Shown: positions 22,315-35,330 of the stretch, in pieces
How positions within the stretch are numbered: position 1 is the stretch's first letter
Layout: each line of letters starts with the position of its first letter
From: Prochilodus magdalenae
Lineage: Eukaryota > Chordata > Actinopteri > Characiformes > Prochilodontidae
Length of the DNA stretch: 64,000 nt
Direction: 5' to 3'
Assembly: GCA_024036415.1 (NCBI GenBank)
Contig: JAMWET010006778.1
Span: 1,156,501-1,220,500, forward strand
Translations under genes and position numbers: made by a program
The notes under the pieces: generated by a model
Told to the model about the DNA's origin: nothing
The model's input: the letters and a program-made list of their open reading frames with translations, nothing else
Database searches by the model: none

Positions 22315-23835
22315 TATTCAATCCTACCAGTACTAGGAAGCAGAAGGTGTATAGTCAACAGAACTTTTATTTAGTTGTGTAGCTCTGGATTTGATTTCTT
22401 TTTGAGCATGGTTTATTCTCAGTTTTATACAACTTTCTCAGTCCTGTTAGAAACATTTTCAGCTCTCCTCATCATTCTGGACACATCATTCATATTAATT
22501 ATGTGAACCCTTCAAAATTGTATATGATTAGTATTTGTCATATTATACATCTGTCTCCAACCATTATTGTGTTTATGTTGTTGAAAACAGTGTGTCCAAA
22601 CTTTTAAATTAAGCTTATATAATAGTCCTACTATGCCCCTAACTAAAACCACCCCCCTCCCCCACTTTCCCCGATCCCCTCTGTAAATCACATAACCCCT
22701 CTATACATCCTTTAACAGTGCAGCCTCTTATCCCCCATTCCCCCCACTTTAGACGAGCATTCCCAGGGTCTGCGCTCGCTGTTACTCCGCCCTGAGCAAA
22801 CAGATCGTCGGCGGGGTCATGGGGCCTTGACCCCTGAGACTGCGCACACTCACAGATGGATCAGTTCCAGATGAGAGCACACAAGTCAGCGGGGGCAGCA
22901 AGCAGACCCGTCTCTCCAGCTGAGCTGAAACTGCAGCTGCCTCTACTGCATCTGAGACAGTGAGACACACTTGCTCAGCCGAGCCGAATGTGTCAACAGA
23001 TGATGAATGTTGCTGGTTGTGGATATTTAGCATGTTGCTTCTTGTATTTTGTACTGGAGCTAGGAGGCTGATGTTGCTAACAAGTAATGAAAACGTAAAG
23101 CCAACCAACTAGCCTCAAATAACTGTAATAGAGGGATGGGAAACCATTCTTAGAAGATGATTCTCCAGTTGCTGTTTTGATCATGGTGGTGAAGAGCAAT
23201 GACTATTGTGTCAGTCCAGCTTTACCCACAGAGAAGCCCTTAGCATATGATTTACATCATTTTACGCTGAGCTCACTAAATAAATGTACAGCCTACAGGC
23301 CAGTACCGTTCTCTTTTGTTCCCCACCTGCTGTAGTAATAGCTCCTACTCCTCTGAGAAGGCCTTATGCTAAATGTTGGTACCATACTGTGAGGATTTGG
23401 TGACATTCAGCAACAGGAGCATTAATGAGGTCAGGTTCTAATGTTGAATGATTAGATCTGGAACACAAATGGCACTGCAGCTCATCCCAGAGCTATTGAA
23501 TGGAAATCCATCACAAACAATGCAGCTCCACTGCTCCACAGCCCAATGCCGGGGGGCTGTATACCCCTCTACTCAACACTTGCAATTGGATGTGGTGACC
23601 CTAGGCTCATGTGCAGCTGCTCCAGAGTCTCCAATTCTATTGTCAGTGCTTTTCTATTGAGATTATACAAGCTTTGTGTATGTAATTGAACACCTGTGTC
23701 AGCAATGGGTGGACTTTAAAGTAGCTGAATTCACTGATTAGAACAGTGGTCTAGATATCTTTGTACATGTGGTGAATAAACAGTACAGCAGACTTGTAGT
23801 TTAAATAGACTGCATGGATACATACAGAATTCATG

Positions 23836-24026
23836 TGGCTGGTATAATGCGGTGGGTTACACATTCGCCGTCAATTCTGTACACTGAGGTGTGATCCCTT
23901 ACTTGGGCAAGCACCCTACACTATATCTATAAGTGTCTTTGGGATAGACTCCTAACTCTAATGCCAACCTGCGTAAGAACTAAGCAAATTGTAGGTCGCT
24001 CTGGATAAGAGCTTCTGTCTAATACT
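23836..24026 (+). mobile_element. tRNA-derived SINE, decayed copy
   Basis: The 3' half aligns with the 39-kb SINE: gactcctaactctaatgcca, then gtaggtcgctctggataaga and gcttctgtctaa. The 5' half (ggtgggttacacattcgccg) has no clear tRNA boxes. Same orientation as the 39-kb copy. Confidence 0.7.
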
Positions 24027-24383
24027 GTGAACGATTTGTATTGTTACAGTGGTAGACTAAAGTACAAGTTATACAAAATACAAAATATAAGAAATTACAA
24101 AAAAATAAATGAACCTGTCTGGTAAAATATAAAATACAATAAGAAACTATACAAATGTACATGTGCAATATATTTAACTGTGCAATATGTATATATATGT
24201 ATATATATATATAGGTACATTCCCTTAAACTGGCTACATAAATACTGATAATCTAGCCAGTTACTGATGGGCAGATAGAGTGCCGTATAGAGTTATATTG
24301 ATATTGGCAGCAAATATTGCACAATGATTAAGTGTCTGCTATACATTTAAATATATTCCAATAAAGGTGATATTCATTTCCAA

Positions 24384-24446
24384 TTATTATTATTATTATT
24401 TATAATATTATTATTATTATATATTATTGTTATTTATATTATTATT
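24384..24446. repeat. (ATT)n-rich tract
   Basis: Interrupted ATT/TTA units in very AT-rich DNA; a TA/GTA tract lies at 24184-24212. Confidence 0.85.
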
Positions 24447-26028
24447 AGATCTAATGTAATACATTTCAACCAAAAAATTCTCATCTTACACTCAGTAATT
24501 AATAATATCAACATTATTTTCCGTTGCTACTGCAGAATTCTCCGCTCTAAATATGTCATGTGGAATGGATGTTGTATAATCTACTTAGCGGTCCATGATA
24601 CTTGAGTCAGGAATCCTAGCTGTCTGACCAGCTTTGCCCTTCAAGCATAACTCATAACTCAGTGAGACTGTCTTTAGGTCAGTTTGCCAAGGCGTCCAGA
24701 CAGTCCTGGCCATCTTGACACCAACCCTGGCCAGTCGAAGTGGATTATCAAATGCCAGAGAGATCATAAGAAGATATCAGACATACAAATAAGCAGGCTC
24801 TGTCACTAAAGAAACCCTAAGCTGTTTCTGAAAGGCTCACCCATCCAAACCTTTTACTGACTCTTTGGGTAAGAAGAAAAACAGGCCAATCAGCACGATC
24901 ATGGTGGATGAAGTAATCGTTTCTTGTGATGAAAGAGTATCGTATATTTGCTGGGTGTTATTTGCGTTGCACTGGCTTTTTTTGACCCATTTATCCATGA
25001 ATATATATACATAGAATTATACTCTGCACCTTCGAATAATTTCCTTACGCAGGATATACAGCTCATTACTTTGATCAGAATGTTTCCCTGCTGCACCTTA
25101 AAGGCCTGTATGTGGTGCCACATTCCAGGATCTCACTGTTGGGGCTCCATATAATATTTACATGTACGGTAATTTCATGTTAGTTATAATAAGTATAACA
25201 TTGGATTAAGCAGTCTAATAGGAGGCTAACCTTAGCCTTGTTCAAAGATGAACCTCAACCACGCACGCTGACAGTTTGGTTACTTGGGAAGGGTATGAAA
25301 AGTCCTGACATACAGCCTGGAATAATGAATTTCTCCACAGGGTCCACCATGTTTGTTGCAGTTCTGTGTACTGAACTCTTCTTATTCAACTATGCCCATG
25401 TGAATACAGTTGTCCAGTCTATGGTACATGTAAGCGTTTGATATGATGATTACTTGAACAGAATGAAAAGTTGTGTGTTGGGTTTTAGTGCTTATTGTGC
25501 AGATAGAAGACCACCCATTGCATATTTCCATGTGTTGTTGTTTACCATTAAAAACAAATGAAAAATATCACTAAACACTAAATAATAATTAATAATAAAT
25601 TTTGTATAATTTTCCAGCATTCAGTGTGCCCATCCTTAGCCTTTACTCAAGCGTCCATTCTTTTTGAGAGATTTCACTTTCATTTTTTTTAAAGAAATCT
25701 GTAGGGATATTTTTCTACACCTCATATGTTCAGTCTTAGGTGTCGGCTATATTTTTTTAATACCACAATCTGTTCTACACTAGAAGAAGCTTTTTTCTCA
25801 CATATGTATAGGTCTTCGGCCGGTCCATGAGTTCATAGACTTCCCTAATATCAGCCCATATTGCCTGTAAGGATCTCTGTGTTTATGGTGGCTAACCGAA
25901 CTTGGTAGATGACACGCAACGGCCACGATAAGACGTTCCTACCAGACCATGGCGCCAGGCCAGCAGGATATAAAACAGTCCCAGAGACAGAATAGCTTTA
26001 TCTCTATGTCACTCTCTCACACAAACCC

Positions 26029-26032
<4 letters not shown>

Positions 26033-26078
<46 letters not shown>

Positions 26079-26102
26079 GCTCTCTCTCTCTCTCTCTCTC
26101 TC
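26033..26102. repeat. (TC)n microsatellite
   Basis: About 35 TC units with one CCGC interruption, in a stretch of complex intergenic DNA. Confidence 0.95.
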
Positions 26103-26411
26103 TTCCTTCCCACTCTCTGTCTCCAGCCTCCTCATCTCTCTTTGAATCACCCAGAGCTAGTCTGAACCAGTTTTGTTCAGTGCTTTCCACTTCTGCAACT
26201 GTAGCGTGACTCATATAAGGCACTGGGGACAGCAGCTAATACCCATGAAGCTGTCTCCAACTTCAGCCCAGGCCTGGGGGTTTACATGGGGACATTAGTT
26301 TGCTGTTAAAGAACCAGGCCTTTATGATGGCCTCCAAGGGAATTCAGGAATGGAGTTGCTAATTGATGTGGTTGTTAATGTGGCAGGAGGCCAAAAGAGG
26401 TGTGTGAGAAA

Positions 26412-26424
26412 AGGTGAGAGGTCA
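26412..26424 (+). promoter_or_regulatory. DR1 nuclear-receptor-type site
   Basis: AGGTGA-g-AGGTCA: two half-sites in direct repeat with a one-base spacer, the DR1 arrangement bound by COUP-TF/HNF4/RXR-type receptors. It sits in a complex non-repetitive stretch (26330-26470) with several TAAT cores. A chance match is possible. Confidence 0.35.
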
Positions 26425-29400
26425 CAGATGCAATGACACATCAAATAAGGCTAATTGTTCTGCTTTAGGACCAGCCTGTCCCATTTCAGCATTTTCAACA
26501 ATATGAAGTTCTAAAACAGATCTGACGTCACAAATTCAAGAAAATGCTTAAGAATTTCAGACAAAGACTTAAAAAGGTCTTGAGAATATCCAACATTCTT
26601 TCATAACAATACTTTCTTGTAAAGTTTATCATGTTATATGTAGCTTAGTAATATCCAGTACATTTAACAGCCCATTACAGCCAGATACATGTTAAATCTT
26701 TAATTCTGAAGCAGGGAATACAGTGTGTGTAGCCTCCTCAGTTCCTCATGCTCTTATTTAGATACCTTACATACATGCAAATGTTTCAACACTGTTCAAA
26801 TTATGTGTTTTATTGATTTTCTAAGTGAAAAGAGCACACAGCCTCTACAGACCTCTTCCCATTTAGTGTACACTTATTGTTTATCATATTACAAAAATGA
26901 AAAAGTTCTGACAGGTGGCCTTTTTACAATTATCCCCAGAATAACAATATTGAATCCAGCCTCTGGTTTTACAATTTGTCCCTTGCTTTGCAAAACATAC
27001 TATTCAGTTGCTTGTAGTAAGAAACCATTTGAAATTAGAGGATGCACAAGGTCAGGTTGTTTGATGTTGACAGTTATGAGATGAAAGTCAAGTCAACGTC
27101 AACTAACCACTGATGAAGTCATAAATAAAGCCTCAGGTGAAGGGAATGTTTTACACCAGGCAACTATCAAAATCCATGATAAACTCAACAGGTTGGGGGA
27201 GATTGACATGCCCTTGCCAAAATGAATTGTATTGCTAGCTGGATATCAAGAACTTTAGGGAATTACTTGCTGGGGCTTATGTAAACAAACAGGCTTTAGG
27301 AATACCAGCTGAATATATTCTGTAAGACTGTAAGATGTAAAAGACCACAATGCTGCGCTTTCAAGACTTTCACAGAAAGACATTTTATAGGGACTTTCAA
27401 GGCTATCAGACTCACTCACACAGAAAACAAGAACAGCCATCCAGTTCCAACTGGATTTCTGGGTGTTGCAGGGCATAGACAGATCGCTCTTTTATGTGCT
27501 GCGAACAGAGTAAATTCAAAAGCATGGACTTTTTGTCCTCACAGTGTTCCAGTGTTTTCTGAAGACTGTAAAAGATACACCATGCTAAACCATGAAAATG
27601 CCTGTTCCTGCTCTGAGCCAATGCATTGCAAAGCAATAGTTTTCAGCTTAAGCCCGAATGGAGTTGATCAGCTATGACATGTTTGTTGTTTGCTGTCTTA
27701 GCTTTATACTAGTGCTGTAAAGCTAGCAAGGAACGGAAAAGTAATCTTCATCAGTTTACAGCATATAAATGCACATGTATTACATCACTTGGTTGGGGTT
27801 TGCTTATGTGATTTATGACACTGTGTGATTGTCTCCTCTTTCAAATACAAATCCCATATTTGCAACAGTGGGCCAACTTCAAAATCTAGAAGGTTGTAAA
27901 GGCAACGCAGCTTCCTTTTTATAGCTTTCCCCAGAAACCAAACTGTCAGTGGGCAGGGTTGATGTACATCTGTAGGCCAGCCAGAAGGTGGCCAGTGTAA
28001 ATTAAATGCTCCACTTGAAACATTACAGTTTGTACTGTGCCTGAATGTACTTGCGGCACTATTTAAGGTGGAGTGAAAAAATTAAATAGTAAGCCAACTT
28101 CATCTTCAATTAACAAAATCCAGGACAACTTTAAGTCTTTGGCACATTTAAGCCCAATTTTTGTCTGTGCTTTTGTCCATTTGTATGCCACACAGTGTCA
28201 GAAACCATTTCAGATTACTTAATTTGACTCTTTAAGCCAACAGTGTGATGATTTATATATTCAATTAGCATACTGCTAACTTTTGGGGTATGAGCTTCTA
28301 TCACATTAGCTACATTGGTCTTGTAGCAGTCTAGAACTGTAGCAGTGTAGAACTGTTTTTGGACCAAACTATTCTTTTACACTAAAAAGAACCTGAATAT
28401 GAATTGTGATAAACGAGAGCACCAGCCGTGCATTCCAGAATGATCCAGAAGCAGCGAGGGCTGGAGCAGTTATCTAACCGACTTCTTACACCTTTATAGT
28501 TTTACACAGTGCTAGCATTGCTCTATAGGGAGCATGCAACAGGTGTTTTGAGCTGTGTGGGCTGACCCATTCGGTATGCAGTGTATTAAAAGAGCCCATC
28601 AGACAGTGAAGGACTGTTGATTCTTGGCACAGGCTTTCATGGGATTTTCATTTCGTTCTGCCTACAGCAATGTTTAGCATTTCACCTTAATGACACTTAA
28701 CAACTGTAAAGGCATACTCCATCTAAACACTGATGCAAAATAAAGTGATAGTATATTAAGTTACACAACATATTGCAATATATCTGTCCTTTGATTGATT
28801 GTACTTCGGGATTATTATGATGTAGTGCAGGTTCAGGTGGTTCAAGGACCCATATAATTGAAAACCAATTGTTCTTTTCCAGCGAAAGACTTTAATATCC
28901 TATGCAAACACGGGTAACATTTCAAACTCTATAAATTCTATTTAAATCTGTATATTAAACTAACCTGCAAAAGCAGGCTGTTTTTAATTCATTATTGTAT
29001 GGTGTTAATAGTGTTGGATATTGCATAGTGTTTTAGAGTGCTTTGTGAATGAGTTACAGTACAGAGCCACCAGTCAGGACTTTGGTCATATAATTCTTCT
29101 ACCACATTGATGCTGAGGGATAAAGATTGAAAGATTGGAAAATGGTAAAAATAGAATTTGGGCCCTTCAAAGAACTGACTCGGATTTGAAGTTGGTCTTT
29201 TGACTAGCATGCATAAGGGCTGTAAGTCATAAACAACCCCATCTGAACTTCAGAATAGCTCTCAGCCTCTCTCTTCAGTCTTTGTTCTAACAGACAGTAA
29301 CTCTCTGTTCCTCACTCAAGTCCACTTGATGGCTGCAGATGAGCTGCCTCTCTCCTGGTGCATGTGAAATCAGTTTAGGAAGCCCTGAATAAGAACCAGT

Positions 29401-31327
29401 AGTATTATATTATCTTGATATAACCAATAGAAATGGTCCACTAAAACTAAGGCATAGGAACGTGAGGCTAACGTGACCACAATTTACCAAAATACTTGGC
29501 GAAATGTGGCCATCACTTAACCAACAAAACTGAACTATCACATTTCTGCTACTTACTAAGCTACGGCCACAACTTAACCACCCTGCTCCAATGACTTTCA
29601 AAGTCGTGGCCATGGATTAGGATCCTGTTCCCATAAGTATATTTTTTGTATTAAGATGAGATGTCACCAGGACTCCTGCTGTCTTTGAATTAAATTGCAG
29701 AATAATTATAGATAATCATTAGAAGAATAATAATAAAGTGAGTTACATAAAAAAAACAGGTTGCTATAATTCAATCTGAATGATTCTACACTATTCTACC
29801 AAATGATTTAATACAAAAATAATTTAATACAAAACATGAAATATATAACTCTACTTTAATCTGTGAACACTTTACTAAATCATGGCCACAACTTAAATAA
29901 CAACACTGAATTATCTCTTTCCCACTCTTTATTTACCTTAAGCTGTGGCCACAACTTAATTCCCAAAACAGAATTCAGTAATAAAGCTTTAATGTTTGAA
30001 CTCCTTACTAAGTCATCCTCACAACCTAACTGCTACAACTAGAAACTAGCAGCTTAACTGAACCTAAAATCAAGTTTATTTTATTACAGGTGATAGAATC
30101 TAAATCTAAATCTTTAAACTCTTTTAAGTCGGAAAGGTTTTTAAAATTTTTGAGAAAAATCATGCTAGAGTTCATTTCACAAGCTGAAATATAGGGACTA
30201 GAGAGTGGAACAGCCAATAGAAATAACCCTAGAAATAATGGTTTTGTATATATTTAGCTTATTACCAGCTCTATTAATGCCTTGGGTTTAATTACAACAT
30301 AATTGTTAAACTATCTGGCGTCATAATACTTAATTAATAAAATCCAAAAAAACAAACACACATTTGCTTATTGTATATTTTACTGTGAGACCACATCTCA
30401 ACTAATTTGGTAAAATAACAAAATCATTGGTTTTACTAAAGACCCAGTAAAGAATCCTTTGATTTACATGTGTACCCGGCTGTCTTCTGCCATGTATCAA
30501 TTTATTATATAGTAGTTATACTGGACTGTTTATTACCAGTTTATTATGGCTTATGGCTGTTTTATATAGAGTTTCTGGCCAACAAAGTCTGTTACTCCAA
30601 CTTTGCATTCTTACAAACTCCGGCCTACAGAAAAACGTTAAGAGTTCATGCACTCTGGCAGAAAGAAATGGGTGCATGGATTTCACAGTATTCATTTATA
30701 GGCCGCGGTCCTGAGTTGGCAGGAGTACGAGCATGCTGGCGTACAGATGGGGAAGTCCATGCGCTGTGGCAGAGAGCGTAACACATTCCTAACACACTGC
30801 TCACTGTGCTGAGTCAACCTCATGCAATAACCCTCTTTTACAGAACGCAGGATGTGTGGAGGACTGCGGTCCTGTCATTTGGCACGTCTAACACTTACTA
30901 CAATGGCTTACATTAGAGAAATGAGTCAGAAAAGTGCACTCACCTCAACGCAGCCACTCAGAATAGGACAAACAAAAGCTGAGCGGGAAGAGAGGAACAG
31001 AGAGGTGAGAAATGAGATACATTACAGGAAAAAGGAAAATACATCCAGGAACAGCAAGAGAAATGTGGTAAATCCAAATTAAGGAAATGGCTGGATGAGT
31101 GAACACAATAAAAAAAAACCTACAGCTACCTGCATAAAACATTCAAGTATTTTATGTTGATGGATAAATTGGTAAAGTGTGTATGTAAAAATGTAGTGAC
31201 TGTATGTAGAACTATAAACACATTTGAACAAAGTTTAGACAAAGTTTAAAAGTTTAGAAGCTTTGCTAATTTTAGCTTAATGCTTTAATTTAGAATAAAA
31301 CTGACATAAAGCTATAAAATAGCACTC

Positions 31328-31490
31328 ATGGACGCAGACAGTCACCTTCAAAAACCTTTGAAATGGCAACTTTACAGAAGGATCAAACAGCTTGTTTCAT
31401 TTGAGTTTGATATTTCGTTCTGAGCGGTTTGGACCAGTTCTATTGGTCTGTCTATCATGAACATTCACAAAATTGGAAGGTGCCAAAGAA
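31328..31490. mobile_element. decayed MITE, family M, copy C
   Basis: Shares aaatggcaactttacagaag and ccagttctattggtctgtct with the interior of copies A and B, but the inverted ends are not recognisable. Confidence 0.35.
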
Positions 31491-31529
31491 AAAGATTAAA
31501 AATTAATTAATTAAAAAAAAAACAAAAAA

Positions 31530-31640
31530 ACATCAAAACTCCCACAGAAACACTCCAAACTTTTCGGAAAGGTCTGGCCAGGTAAGTAGAGGCTGTTGTA
31601 GATGTTACTACAAGGTGCTGACACCTCATATAGACTAAAT
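31530..31640 (+). mobile_element. Tc1 transposase C-terminal fragment, decayed
   Basis: Reads QNSHRNTPNF and then shifted traces of the same family end, ending near a block equivalent to the AAKGG-type Tc1 C-terminus. The DNA (actcccacagaaacactcca) matches the common teleost Tc1 3' region from memory. A-rich flank at 31500-31530. Confidence 0.5.
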
Positions 31641-32910
31641 AACAAATCTGCTTTAAATGACACTTTGCGTTTGAACCTTGCCTTTGTTTAGTGGTAATAT
31701 TCTTACAGTAAGACTGTGCGAGAGGTGGGAGAACTTGGAGCAGCTTCTGCCTATAGATCAAAGACCAGACTTCATAACTTTGGTAGAACTGATATAGGAC
31801 TGAGCAACAGGGACCAGATGGGTTGGTGGAAACTGGGAAAACCTTCATCAGGGGAACGGATGGAAAGAATATAATTTATAGGGTGAGAAGGCGGGGTTTT
31901 AGGCATCCCCCCAAACCTCGGTTATTACTTAACTCCATTTTGAAAAAGACAGCTGTCAAATTAATATACGAACAAAATCTGTGAAGACATTTTGATGACC
32001 ATGAAGCTGGAAGTACTAACAAAAAGCTAAATTATGTTACTCAGTACTGTGCGTTGTTTTCATACTAAACTGTAAAATTAGTTTTTAATGAACACAAGGT
32101 GTGCTAGGAAATTTGACAGACCTTTTACATATCTAAGAAAACGCCACAGTGTTAAATCAGTCGCGCATATTCCCAATAATGTGTACTGATTCACAGAGGC
32201 CTGAGAGAGGGTCTGAGGGGATAGAGGACTGTGGAGAAAGGGGCGTAGCCGGGTAGGTGTGTCTTCTAATGACACTGCTTATTGGCTCGGTTTCTGAACT
32301 TGTCTACAGCAGTGTCATCGGTGGGATGGGTTTTACAAGTGTCTGCTGAATCATCTGCCCAACCGGGAAAGTCAGAGAGAAAAAAGAGAGGGGAGGAAAA
32401 AAGGGCGGGAGAAAGAGCGAGAAAGTGCAGGGGAAGTGAGCCAGACACACTGAGACTTCAAACTGAGCCTAATCCCAAATGTTTGTGCATATCACATTTC
32501 CTCTCATTTGTGTTTTTGTGCGCACTGGTTTGACTGTAGTGGTTTTCGCATGAATGCAAAATCCTCTCCCTAGCCAGATTAAGAGTTAGCATGAATGCCA
32601 AAAGAGGTAACGCACTCAACCGCTAAACTTTGCCCCAATTTCACTTCTCTTTTTCACCCTCACTCTGTTTTCTTACGGCTGAATTTGTAACTCACACATT
32701 TAAAAACATGCCTAGGATCAGTTACACTAGGGCCCATAATGGAGGGGTGAAGGAGGGGTTGACAAGCACTCATAACAGTACCTAAGTAACTACTTCTGTC
32801 CATGACTCAGGGGTTGCTATGATTACATTTAGTCTATATGATGTCATCTACTTCACCATTCTTTTTCATTTATCGAAGGTTTTTTAGACCAGGGCCTAAG
32901 TCTGTGTATT

Positions 32911-33003
32911 CATGTGTGTGTGTGTGTGTGTATGGGTGTGGGTGTGGGTGTGTGTGTGTGTGTGTGCATGTGTGTGTGTGTATGTGTGCATGTGTGTGTG
33001 TGT
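32911..33003. repeat. (TG)n microsatellite
   Basis: Imperfect TG tract with GGGTGT and GCATG interruptions, next to a TA tract (33039-33062) and a Tc1-like remnant. Confidence 0.95.
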
Positions 33004-33074
33004 AAAACATTGGAAAATGTGTTATATTGTGTGACATATATACAGTATATATATATATATATCCTCCCAGTATA

Positions 33075-33660
33075 GAACTATAGAAGTTCCTAATTGTGCC
33101 TTGTCCTTAAATATTCTCATGCAGTTACTGCAGACTTTGCGGATAGGGGTGGAGGTGGAGTGACACCAGGTCTTCTGGACGTGTGATCTTGTTGCTGACC
33201 AGGGTGATTCCACAAATGGATTTGCTGGTCAAAAATCCATTTGTGGACAAAAACTTATCACTGAACATGACCAGCTACCATTCTGACTCCATGACCATTT
33301 GAAACAGCATCATTACGTCTTTTAATATGTTGACCTGGTGTTAGGGGCAGTCCTCACAACAGTCTGTGCATGTGAAGTCCTGTGTTGTTCAGCCATCTGC
33401 CACTGGTACAGGCCCTAACAGGATGACTAATGAAGGGCATCACTGCTCACTGAATGTCACATACATGGCTGTTGGGTCAGTCAGGTACAGCTATAAGGCC
33501 CATCCTAGCTTACATCACATGTGCAGCCGAGCATGAAACTTAAATCATTTGCATTTCTCACAGTGTTAAATCTACCCACTAAGTTTCATTCCTGTTGGTT
33601 GACTCCTTCTTCATACAACTATTTGTGCATCTACTCTTTTGATGATCAGCCTATGTGTGT
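33075..33660 (-). mobile_element. Tc1-like remnant, family B, copy at 33 kb
   Basis: Aligns by eye along most of its length with 58905-59530 and 60957-61460, including cattcctgttggttga near its right end, tggagtgacaccagg near its left end, and the block actcatgaagggcat (here actaatgaagggcat). On the - strand these copies hold broken Tc1 transposase traces. A (TA)n/(TG)n tract adjoins on the left. Confidence 0.65.
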
Positions 33661-34953
33661 GATTCTGATTAGAGCACAAATAGAGCGCATATAGTTACTA
33701 TCTTTCTGAGAAGAGGCCTAAATGGAATTAGAGCTCTTATCCACTGTAACCCAAGATGAGAGAACAGGGTGAGTACTATTGCAACCTGTACAGTGCAAAA
33801 CATTCTTGTCATTACATAAGCACACATTGTTATGACAGACATCCTGACCCTGCTGCCTTTATTGCACCATGCAGACCACACAGCAAGCTACAGGCCTTTA
33901 GGAAAGATACTAACGTGTTCTGTTTATGTTCTAACACGGACAGCTAATCCAGCATTGCTTAAAAACACAAATAAAACACAAAAACACTGTTCAGGTTCAC
34001 ACTGCATGTGTTGAGATGAGGTCAGATGAGGTCACTGGCTCTGAGCTGTTTACTTGAGATGCTCAGTCTGTCACCTCCTTGGATGACTTGTAGAATACTA
34101 ATTCATTTTCCAATGAGGCAAGGGCTTTCTAGCAGTATCAGATGTTATGGAAAATGAACCAAGCCCAAATCCAGCTCATCATTTCATCTGAGCAGGAAGG
34201 AGAGGCTCATGAGTTTGTATTATGGTTGTGTGCTGTTATAACTAGGAGTCTAAAAAAAGGCTGATGGATGGATTTTACTCACAGAACAGACAGGTGTTGC
34301 AAAAGACAAGAGCCTTTGCAAAGACTTAGTTTATGATGGTACTGCAGGATTGTGAATCTAGGTTTTGGACAGAGACTATAAACCAGCACGGTGAACAGTT
34401 TGTGCTTATTGAATTACTCAACCAAATGCTGTGTTGAACGTAAAACCGTAAAATAGCAGTAAAACTAATTGCCTGTGGCCAAAAATGCCTATGTGGTTAC
34501 AGTTATGCTCCCTTATGGGTTTTGCTGTCATAAATGTTAACTGAGGTGAGGAACCTATTAAGTACAGACTGAATGGATGGACAAGAAGACTAGACACATC
34601 TCTGCCAAAGCTTTAAGAAAGAAAGAAATCGTTATTAGCTTTACCAAATGTGTTTAATGCTTCTGCCTGATTTGATTAAATGGAAATTTGCCTTCAGTGA
34701 AAAATCCCACACTGAGAGAATATAACTTCATGCCCAACTCTCAGCTAGAATGTATCTACCAAAATACAATAGAAAAAATAGATAATCTATCCTAATTGGA
34801 TCTTCTATTGAGCATTTCAAGAATTTAGTTCCAGCCAAAATGCCACCAACAAATACAGTGCAGCATTACCCCTCCCAATTTTTTTCTGTTTTTGCATGCT
34901 GTCACACTTTAGATGTTTTTCTATTCTAATTTCATTTATTAAAGAATAAATCT

Positions 34954-34975
34954 GCCAAAATATATATATTTTGGC
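34954..34975. repeat. perfect 22-bp palindrome
   Basis: gccaaaatatatatatttt closed by ggc, self-complementary, immediately left of a Tc1-like remnant. Confidence 0.9.
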
Positions 34976-34984
34976 AATATTTAT

Positions 34985-35330
34985 TGAGCTACTAATACAG
35001 AAGTAGTGTCTTTCATTATGGTGTCAGCCCAACCTGTTTTGTAAGGCAACATGCAGACATCTTGACATGGAGTTGTAAAGGTTCCTAACGGAGTCCTGTA
35101 ATAATCCAGTGCAGCCTGAGTATTCTCACACAGTTCCTGCAGATTTTGAGTTGGGGGTGGAGTGTTGATAAGTTGTCTAATAGCACCCTATACACTTTCA
35201 ACCAGGGATATGTTTGGTGATGCGGCTGGCCACAGCATAGTGCCTGTGTCTTTAAGACAAGCACTTGAAATGGCAGCAGTATACTGACGAGCATTGTCCT
35301 GCTGGAATAGCACACCAGAGTGTAAGAAAA
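34985..35330 (-). mobile_element. Tc1-like remnant with second and third catalytic motifs, family B
   Basis: On the - strand the frames read FQQDNA (second catalytic Asp, near 35291-35307), then a decayed form of SPDLSPIE, then QLINTPPPTQNLQELCENTQ, the usual Tc1 C-terminal helix region, ending near a short CQDV block. Stops and shifts make it non-functional. Its left end is next to a 22-bp palindrome. Confidence 0.7.

Noticed and set aside
25949..26223. Ser-Leu and Arg-Glu repeat frames
   Set aside because: Translation of the (TC)n/(GA)n microsatellite.
26725..27084. 119-codon open frame on the + strand
   Set aside because: Unrecognised peptide, no promoter or splice context; length is compatible with chance in a 64-kb window.
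30470..30781. 103-codon + strand frame with repeated VHALWQ
   Set aside because: The repeat is a weak direct repeat of about 24 bp spaced by ~107 bp. The frame has no other coding signs.
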